A stretch of 9,804 nt of DNA from Candidatus Aenigmatarchaeota archaeon (lineage in GTDB: Archaea; Aenigmatarchaeota; Aenigmatarchaeia; PWEA01; JACRMZ01), in the NCBI GenBank assembly GCA_016219455.1, contig JACRMZ010000092.1, positions 1 through 9,804 on the forward strand. Reading direction: 5' to 3'. Both the position numbers and the translations under genes were made by a program. The stretch's first letter is position 1. Each line of letters begins with the position of its first letter. The notes below the pieces were generated by a model. That model made no database searches. It was not told where the DNA came from and saw only the letters and a list, made by a program, of their open reading frames with translations. Positions 5,419-9,804 of the stretch are shown in pieces.

Positions 5419-6399
5419 ATGGAGCAGATAACGGCGCTTGTCAAAGCCGTAAAGGAAAGGGGAGCAACAAAAGTTATGATACAGCTTCCTGAAGGGATAA
5501 AGGTAAGGGCGCAGGAAATTTCAGAATTCCTTGAAAAGGAAGGAATAGAATCGATGGTTTCCCTCGAGCCGTGCTATGGCGCCTGTGATCTCAGGGACCA
5601 TGAAGCCCGTCTTCTGGGATGCGACCTTCTAGTCCATGTGGGCCACTCCAATTTTGGCGTAAAAACACCGTTCCCAGTGTTGTATTTCCCGTGGTTCCTT
5701 GACATTGACCCAATCCCCGCACTTTCAGATAATCTGAAGAAATTGGAAAAATACAAAAAGATCGGGCTGATAACATCGGTGAACCATCTTCCCGCGCTTG
5801 AAAAAGTAAAACAATTCCTTGAAAAAAACGGGAAACAGTGCTTCATTGGCGATGGAAGGCACAACCCCGGTCAAATCCTTGGATGCGACATACGCGCCGC
5901 GCTGAATGTTGAAAATAATGTGGACTGCTTCCTTTTCATTGGGACGGGGAAATTCCATTACCTTGGTGTCGGGTTAAAACGCGATTTGCCTCTTCTCTCA
6001 CTAGATTTGGAAAGGATGGAAATATATGAAACGGAAGGCGAAAAGCTGAAATTCCTGAAGCAGCGCATAATAGCGATGGAGCTTGCAAAAGATTCCCACA
6101 AGTTCGGCATCCTCCTAAGCTCAAAAGAAGGCCAGGCATATGTTTCGTCGGCGCTTGGGATAAAGAAACGTTTGAAGGAACTGGGTAAAGAGGCGGTAAT
6201 TTTTGTCATGGACACGATAACGCAGGACAAGATTTTCTTCACAAAAGTCGACTGCTTCATAAATTGCGCCTGCCCGAGAATAAGCATCGAAGACCGTTCG
6301 ATGTACAAGAAACCGCTAATTGGGATAGACGAGTTCTGGGAAGTCTTCGGCAAAGGGAAACTGAATATCATTGAGCCGCTGATTGGAAAGAGCGCCTGA
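5419..6399 (+). CDS. dph2: Diphthamide synthase, 2-(3-amino-3-carboxypropyl)histidine synthase
   Basis: A 326-aa protein for the first step of diphthamide synthesis. A radical derived from S-adenosylmethionine transfers a 3-amino-3-carboxypropyl group to a histidine of elongation factor 2. Archaeal Dph2 works as a homodimer with one [4Fe-4S] cluster per subunit held by three cysteines from the three repeated domains. Candidates are all present: Cys56 in CYGACD, Cys156 in LGCDIRA, and Cys285 in NCACPRIS; extra cysteines at 52 and 283 lie nearby. Length is normal for the family. It has its own promoter and is followed by rpoL after an 83-bp spacer with a separate promoter, so the two translation-related genes need not be co-transcribed. 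Confidence 0.93.
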   Translation: MEQITALVKAVKERGATKVMIQLPEGIKVRAQEISEFLEKEGIESMVSLEPCYGACDLRDHEARLLGCDLLVHVGHSNFGVKTPFPVLYFPWFLDIDPIPALSDNLKKLEKYKKIGLITSVNHLPALEKVKQFLEKNGKQCFIGDGRHNPGQILGCDIRAALNVENNVDCFLFIGTGKFHYLGVGLKRDLPLLSLDLERMEIYETEGEKLKFLKQRIIAMELAKDSHKFGILLSSKEGQAYVSSALGIKKRLKELGKEAVIFVMDTITQDKIFFTKVDCFINCACPRISIEDRSMYKKPLIGIDEFWEVFGKGKLNIIEPLIGKSA

Positions 6400-6451
6400 T
6401 TGCAGCTGTTTGGGCTATTATAACCACATTTACATCCACGTCGCTGAAAAG

Positions 6452-6460
6452 CTTAAATAC
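6452..6460 (+). promoter_or_regulatory. TATA box for rpoL
   Basis: CTTAAATAC is centred about 27 bp before ATG 6483. This spacing favours 6483 over the in-frame GTG at 6477 as the start codon. Confidence 0.55.
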
Positions 6461-6482
6461 CATTGCCGTGGTATAAGTGGGT

Positions 6483-6758
6483 ATGGACGTGAAAACCGTT
6501 GGAAAGAGTGACAATCTTCTGAAACTTGAGATTGACGCGGACGTTGGGTTCGTGAACCTTCTGAGAACACAGCTATGGAAACGCGAAAACGTTTCGTTAT
6601 CGGCATTCCGCAGGGACCACCCGTACGTCGGCAAGCCGCAGCTCATATTGAAAGTGAGCAAGGGGTCGCCGTCAAAAGCGCTAAAAGACTCGTGCAAGGA
6701 GATTCTGGAAACGGCAGAAGATTTCCAGAAGGCGTTCACAAAGGCGTTCAAACCATAA
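6483..6758 (+). CDS. rpoL: DNA-directed RNA polymerase subunit L (Rpo11)
   Basis: A 91-aa protein. Subunit L pairs with subunit D to form the assembly platform of archaeal RNA polymerase, corresponding to eukaryotic Rpb11 and bacterial alpha. The family's FVNLLRTQLW (23-32) and DHPYVGKPQL (45-54) elements are present, followed by the C-terminal amphipathic helix rich in Lys and Glu. Length is normal. The common H-T before the NLLR motif is replaced by G-F, a mild divergence. The GTG at 6477 would add only two residues and is less well placed relative to the TATA box. Confidence 0.92.
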   Translation: MDVKTVGKSDNLLKLEIDADVGFVNLLRTQLWKRENVSLSAFRRDHPYVGKPQLILKVSKGSPSKALKDSCKEILETAEDFQKAFTKAFKP

Positions 6759-6794
6759 TTTCAAAAACTCCTGATCGCAGCAAACCGCTTAGTT

Positions 6795-7421
6795 ATGCAC
6801 AAAGACCTTGAACGCGCAAGGAAATCAGGGAAACGAATAGTCCTGGCAGGCGGAGTCTTCGACATAATCCACCCGGGCCATATTTACTTTCTTGGCCAAG
6901 CGAAGCGCAAAGGCGACTTTTTAATCGTCGTCGTTGCGACAAAAAAGCGCGGCAAAGAGCGCAAGCTCATCAATAGCCAGGAGAAGCGCGCTGAGATTGT
7001 GGCTTACCTAAAACCAGTTGACATGGCAGTTGTCGGCAATCCTGGAAACATACTAGATATTGTAGAGGAATTGAAACCCCATCTGATCGTTCTCGGGCCC
7101 GACCAGAAATTCAGCGATGCGCAATTGAAAAAGCGAAGAAGATGCGAATCTAACTACTTCTTCCTCTTTTTTGCGTCCATCCAGAACGACTCCCATATGT
7201 GGCCGTCCAAATCCTCAAACACCCTTGAGTACATCCACCCAATATCCTGGGCGGGCCTTGGCTCCTTTCCTCCTGCCTTTATCGCTGCATTTGCCATTTT
7301 ATCTACCTGCGTTCTGCCGCCCAAAGCCAGTGCCAAAAGGACTTCCGACGTTTTTTTCGCGTTGGAGATTTTCTTTTTTGTGAACTGCTTGAAAAACTTC
7401 TTGGCAATGAGCATTGAATAA
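6795..7421 (+). CDS. ribL: FAD synthetase (RibL)-like cytidylyltransferase-fold protein with lost C-terminus
   Basis: Residues 1 to about 113 are a nucleotidyltransferase like archaeal RibL (model MJ1179), which adenylylates FMN to FAD. GGVFDIIHPGHIYFLGQAK (19-37) contains the HxGH nucleotide site; QEKRAEIVAYLKPVD (62-76) and LIVLGPDQKF (97-106) are typical. After DAQLKK, near 7130, similarity stops. The expected last 35 or so residues, including the Ser/Thr-rich nucleotide-binding motif, are missing. No stop follows until 7421, so the remaining third of the ORF reads antisense through the convergent VOC gene and looks non-biological. In the -1 frame a short tail AIEKAKKMRI ends at TAA 7151-7153. 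The gene is either truncated by a rearrangement at about 7130-7153 or frameshifted. It is probably non-functional, or makes a shortened enzyme. A related nucleotidyltransferase function is possible. Confidence 0.7.
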   Translation: MHKDLERARKSGKRIVLAGGVFDIIHPGHIYFLGQAKRKGDFLIVVVATKKRGKERKLINSQEKRAEIVAYLKPVDMAVVGNPGNILDIVEELKPHLIVLGPDQKFSDAQLKKRRRCESNYFFLFFASIQNDSHMWPSKSSNTLEYIHPISWAGLGSFPPAFIAAFAILSTCVLPPKASAKRTSDVFFALEIFFFVNCLKNFLAMSIE

Positions 7422-7558
7422 ATGTCCTTGCTGATTATCATGCAGGCTGCGTTCTTGTCGGTGAACTGCTTGTTGAACTTAAAGCCGAGCTTGGCAAAAA
7501 AGGACTTTGTTTTGCCCAGATTTTTTACCGGGAGATTGACGAAGATTTTTGTCGGCAT
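7154..7558 (-). CDS. VOC-family (glyoxalase/bleomycin-resistance-like) protein
   Basis: A 134-aa protein from the ATG at 7558; the in-frame ATG at 7639 would add 27 residues unlike the family. The start MPTKIFVNLPVKNLGKTKSF, the FTDKNAACMIISKDIYSML segment (from 32) and DGHIWESFWMD near the end match a group of single-domain VOC proteins annotated in bacteria as predicted lactoylglutathione lyase relatives. Such proteins bind a metal and a small substrate in a dimer; the actual reaction is unknown. The protein is Lys-rich. AGGAAGG ends two bases before the ATG, and a TATA-like element lies 26 bp upstream. Its 3' end abuts the broken ribL gene, so this gene probably arrived by transfer, which would explain the truncation. 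Transfer is inference from family distribution as I know it. Confidence 0.82.
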   Translation of the reverse strand: MPTKIFVNLPVKNLGKTKSFFAKLGFKFNKQFTDKNAACMIISKDIYSMLIAKKFFKQFTKKKISNAKKTSEVLLALALGGRTQVDKMANAAIKAGGKEPRPAQDIGWMYSRVFEDLDGHIWESFWMDAKKRKK

Positions 7559-7580
7559 ACCCTTCCTATGCGCTTGGCAG

Positions 7581-7588
7581 TTTAAGAA
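7581..7588 (-). promoter_or_regulatory. TATA-like element for the VOC gene
   Basis: Minus-strand TTCTTAAA is centred about 26 bp before the ATG at 7558. An SD-like AGGAAGG (minus strand, 7567-7561) also precedes the start, so either a leaderless or a short-leader transcript is possible. Confidence 0.4.
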
Positions 7589-7650
7589 CTTCCCTAACTT
7601 ACGGCTTTCTTTCCTAAAGCGTAATTTTCCGACGGACATATCGGGTAACC

Positions 7651-7658
7651 TATAAATA
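7651..7658 (+). promoter_or_regulatory. TATA box for psmA
   Basis: TATAAATA, preceded by GGGTAACC, is the best promoter element in the 181-bp divergent gap. It predicts a start near 7680 and an mRNA leader of about 60 bases. A second candidate, TATAAA at 7683-7688, would give a leader of about 28 bases. Confidence 0.5.
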
Positions 7659-7725
7659 GTAGGAAGTTATTCTATATTGTGTTATAAAGAAGGTTGCGAT
7701 ACTGAAAGTGCCTTTTTTGATTAAA

Positions 7726-7734
7726 GAGGAGGTG
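7726..7734 (+). promoter_or_regulatory. Strong Shine-Dalgarno of psmA
   Basis: GAGGAGGTG sits 5 bases before ATG 7740 and closely matches the complement of the archaeal 16S rRNA 3' end. It is the strongest ribosome binding site in the window and fixes the psmA start. Confidence 0.8.
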
Positions 7735-7739
7735 TATTA

Positions 7740-8441
7740 ATGGCAGAAGATCTTCCGGGAAAGCTTGGATACGACAGGACTATAGTGGTTTTCAGCCCTG
7801 ACGGGAGGCTTTTCCAGGTCGAATATGCTAAAGAGACAGTTAAATTGGGTTCAACTGCTCTGGGACTTGTCTATAAGAACGGTGTTGCTCTCGTGGCAAC
7901 AAAACAGAAGGGTCCGCTTGCTGTAAGCAGGGAGGACGAGAAAGTACAGGAACTTGACAGCCACATTGCGGCGACATTTGCCGGCCTGACTGCAGACGCA
8001 AGGACGCTCATAGAGAGGGCGCGGATCAAGGGCCAGATTTACAGGATAACTTATGATGAGCGGATTGATGCCCCCAGCCTCGTTAGGTTCATAGGGGACA
8101 TGAAGCAATCCCATACACAATATGCGGGTTTAAGGCCGGTTGGCATAAGCTTCCTTATAGGAGGCTTTGATGAGGAGCCGTCCCTTTATGAGACTGACCC
8201 TGGCGGAACTGTCTTTGAATGGACAGCACAGGCGATAGGGCGCGGAACCGAGATTGCAAGGAAGGTTCTTGAAGATGAATGGAAAGCCGGAATGACAAAG
8301 GACGAGGCTTTGGCACTTGCACTCAAAGCGCTGAAGAAAGCGGAGAAGCGGGTAGAAGTGGACACTCTTGAGGTTGTTACCATAGATGCTAACGGCCAAA
8401 AAAGGATGTCTCCTGCTGAAAGGGAAAAACTCATACAGTGA
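7740..8441 (+). CDS. psmA: Proteasome subunit alpha
   Basis: A 233-aa subunit that forms the outer heptameric rings of the archaeal 20S proteasome, gates substrate entry and docks the PAN or Cdc48 ATPase. The alpha-type N-terminus is diagnostic: LGYDRTIVVFSPDGRLFQVEYAKE carries the gate YDR and the conserved RLFQVEYA signature (residues 9-32, cited as landmarks). Gly/Thr-rich TFAGLTADARTLIERAR at 80-96 and GRGTEIARKVLEDEW are also typical. Alpha subunits are not processed and have no catalytic Thr1, which matches. Length is slightly short at the C-terminus. It begins the proteasome/exosome gene run, with SBDS and rrp4 following on the same strand, and has its own promoter and a strong Shine-Dalgarno. 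Confidence 0.96.
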   Translation: MAEDLPGKLGYDRTIVVFSPDGRLFQVEYAKETVKLGSTALGLVYKNGVALVATKQKGPLAVSREDEKVQELDSHIAATFAGLTADARTLIERARIKGQIYRITYDERIDAPSLVRFIGDMKQSHTQYAGLRPVGISFLIGGFDEEPSLYETDPGGTVFEWTAQAIGRGTEIARKVLEDEWKAGMTKDEALALALKALKKAEKRVEVDTLEVVTIDANGQKRMSPAEREKLIQ

Positions 8442-8534
8442 TAATCACAAGCGTTGGCGGAGTTGCTATACAGCTTTTTACGTCAACACTTTCGAAATGA
8501 GGGAAATGACAGTGAACTAGATGACGGGGTTTAT

Positions 8535-9233
8535 ATGGTATCAGTAGACAAGGCAATAATAGCGAGGCTGGAAAAGCACGGGAAGAAGTTCGAGGTTCTT
8601 GTTGACCCCAACAAGGCACTTGACTTTAAGGCAGGCAAAGAAGTCGACTTTGAGGATCTTCTTGCGATAGATGAAATTTTCTCTGATGCCCACAAAAGCG
8701 AGCGCGTCCCTAACGAGGAGCTCAACAAGCTGTTCGGGACTTCTGACAAGCGGAAAATAGCCGCTATAATAATAAAGGACGGCCACGTCAATTTGACCAC
8801 GGAGCAACGGCGGGACATAATAGAGAGGAAAAGGAAAGAGATAATAGACATAATCTCAAGGCAGTCCATAAACCCCCAGACAAACACTCCTCACCCTCCG
8901 ATAAGGATAGAAAACGCCATGCGCGAATGCCGGGTGCAGATAAGGGAGGATTTAAATGCTTCTTCACAGGTAGAAATGGTCGTAGAAGCCCTCAGAAAGG
9001 TGCTTCCGATACGCATAGAGAACATTAAAATAGATGTAAGGATACCAGCACAATACGCAGCCCGCGCATATGGGAAAATAAAGACCATTGGCAAGCTGGA
9101 ACACGAGGAATGGAGGAATGACGGCACGCTTGCCGTTGTGATAACCATCCCCGCAGGAATACAGGGGGAAGTTTACTCTTCCCTTAACGCACTGACTTCA
9201 GGGAACGTTGAAGTCAAGGTGCTGAAAAAATAA
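8535..9233 (+). CDS. SBDS / Sdo1 ribosome maturation protein
   Basis: A 232-aa protein of the Shwachman-Bodian-Diamond family, which works with elongation-factor-like GTPases on large ribosomal subunits (anti-association factor aIF6/eIF6 release is known in eukaryotes). The order is an N-terminal FYSH domain from MVSVDKAIIARLEKHGKKFE, a three-helix middle domain with TSDKRKIAAIIIKDG near 69-83, the family's TPHPPIRIENAM at 118-129, and a ferredoxin-like C-terminal domain. The frame is open upstream to a TTG at 8454, but those 27 residues do not resemble the family, whose members start like the sequence at 8535. No clear Shine-Dalgarno precedes it. The 93-bp gap after psmA holds no gene and no convincing promoter, so co-transcription with psmA is likely. 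Confidence 0.93.
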   Translation: MVSVDKAIIARLEKHGKKFEVLVDPNKALDFKAGKEVDFEDLLAIDEIFSDAHKSERVPNEELNKLFGTSDKRKIAAIIIKDGHVNLTTEQRRDIIERKRKEIIDIISRQSINPQTNTPHPPIRIENAMRECRVQIREDLNASSQVEMVVEALRKVLPIRIENIKIDVRIPAQYAARAYGKIKTIGKLEHEEWRNDGTLAVVITIPAGIQGEVYSSLNALTSGNVEVKVLKK

Positions 9234-9288
9234 TAGATGGGTACCAAGATATCCCTTGTGGGGGAAATCCGGAATACCCTAAAACTGA

Positions 9289-9306
9289 AAGGGGGCTTGC
9301 CCCCTT
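9289..9306 (+). repeat. Perfect inverted repeat with CTTG loop before rrp4
   Basis: AAGGGGG and CCCCCTT form a 7-bp perfect stem around CTTG, a tetraloop known to be very stable in RNA when closed by G-C. It is in the 84-bp spacer between SBDS and rrp4, 11 bases before the ATG at 9318. No T-run follows, so it is not a typical terminator. Confidence 0.6.
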
Positions 9307-9317
9307 GCGGTTCGGAA

Positions 9318-9804
9318 ATGATCATAAAGCGGACGCAGAAAGTCGCTTGGGTATGTCGTCCCAGGCGAGCTGCTGGCAAAGGGGCTTGACTTCCTTCCCG
9401 GAAGCGGAACTTTCAGGGACAAGGAAACAATTTGGAGCAAAAGGATGGGCCTAGTAAGGCTGAAGAGCAGCGTAGTCACAGTCGTTCCATTGTCAGGTGT
9501 TTACATACCTACAACAGGCGACGGAGTGATTTGCACAATATCCGACGTGCAGGCAAACTTCTGGCTTGCGGACATAAACTCGCCGTACGAAGCGCGGTTG
9601 TTTGTGTTCGACTTGGACGAGTATGTGAACCTCGAGCGCTCGGATATGACAGACTACTTCAACATAGGCGATGTGGTCTACATACGCATATCTAACGTCA
9701 CAAAGAAGATGGACGTGAGATTGACCATGAAGCACCGAATGTGCAGAAAACTTGAAGGAGGCAATATAATAACCGTTTCTCCGACTAAAGTCCCAAGGCT
9801 GATA
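9318..9804 (+). CDS. rrp4: Exosome complex RNA-binding protein Rrp4, 3' end outside window, apparent +1 frameshift
   Basis: Rrp4 forms the RNA-binding cap of the archaeal exosome with Csl4 on the Rrp41/Rrp42 ring. From 9352 to the window edge one frame is open for 151 codons with all family landmarks: YVVPGELLAKGLDFLPGSG, an S1 domain (GDGVICTISDV to VRLTM) with DINSPYEARL, then CRKLEGGNIITVSPTKVPRLI entering the KH domain. This frame has a stop at 9325-9327 and no start codon near its beginning. The missing N-terminus MIIKRTQKVAW is in another frame from ATG 9318. Dropping one G from GGG at 9349-9351 joins them into MIIKRTQKVAWYVVPGELL. So the sequence has an extra base or the gene is broken. 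An in-frame ATG at 9237, four bases after the SBDS stop, would add 27 unconserved residues that include the hairpin, so it is less likely. Confidence 0.9.

Noticed and set aside
6400..6482. Possible small RNA or gene in the dph2-rpoL spacer.
   Set aside because: Apart from the TATA box there is no start codon with a usable frame, no cloverleaf and no strong hairpin.
8454..8534. TTG start giving SBDS a 27-residue extension.
   Set aside because: The residues do not resemble any SBDS N-terminus and the family start matches ATG 8535. I see nothing else in this 93-bp spacer.
9289..9306. The rrp4-proximal hairpin as a transcription terminator.
   Set aside because: No T-run follows, and archaeal termination relies on oligo-T. 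The downstream gene belongs to a conserved operon.
9432..9695. Plus-strand 87-codon ORF and overlapping minus-strand ORFs near the right end.
   Set aside because: They lie in other frames of the clearly recognisable Rrp4 S1 domain and have His/Arg-rich, non-protein-like composition.

Overview
This is an archaeal chromosome segment. Every recognisable informational gene is archaeal: ribosomal protein S17e, the C/D-box RNP protein Nop5, RNA polymerase subunit L, the diphthamide enzyme Dph2, and the proteasome alpha - SBDS - exosome Rrp4 run. Many start codons also have an archaeal TATA element about 25-28 bp upstream, as expected for leaderless mRNAs. The lineage cannot be fixed from this window; a euryarchaeal or DPANN-type archaeon fits. 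I saw no mobile elements, CRISPR arrays, tRNAs or rRNAs.

Left region (1-2195, + strand) is a tight operon. It holds the 3' part of a thiolase-superfamily gene with altered catalytic motifs, two tandem Zn-ribbon/OB-fold (DUF35) genes, and a NUDIX protein of the type I isopentenyl-diphosphate isomerase kind. This composition fits the first steps of the mevalonate pathway, where archaeal thiolase, HMG-CoA synthase and DUF35 proteins form a complex. The first DUF35 gene is split by an apparent -1 frameshift exactly at an A-AAT-TTT heptamer.

Middle region (2216-6758) starts with a minus-strand pair, S17e followed by a type IV pilin-like protein. It diverges from Nop5, which is not followed by fibrillarin. 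A membrane-anchored secreted protein of unknown function converges on nop5 with a 17-bp overlap and diverges from a rhomboid protease. Dph2 and RNA polymerase subunit L follow, each with its own promoter.

Right region (6795-9804) begins with a RibL-type FAD synthetase gene whose conserved C-terminus is lost where it meets a convergent bacterial-type VOC/glyoxalase-like gene. A 181-bp divergent promoter region leads to psmA, which has a strong Shine-Dalgarno. SBDS and the exosome RNA-binding subunit Rrp4 follow. Rrp4 runs off the window and is broken near its N-terminus by an apparent +1 frameshift, so it cannot be found as a start-to-stop ORF. Psm alpha - SBDS - Rrp4 is the conserved start of the archaeal exosome/proteasome superoperon.

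Several genes carry apparent single-base frame changes. Either the source assembly has indel errors or some of these are biological. Each is listed separately with a test.
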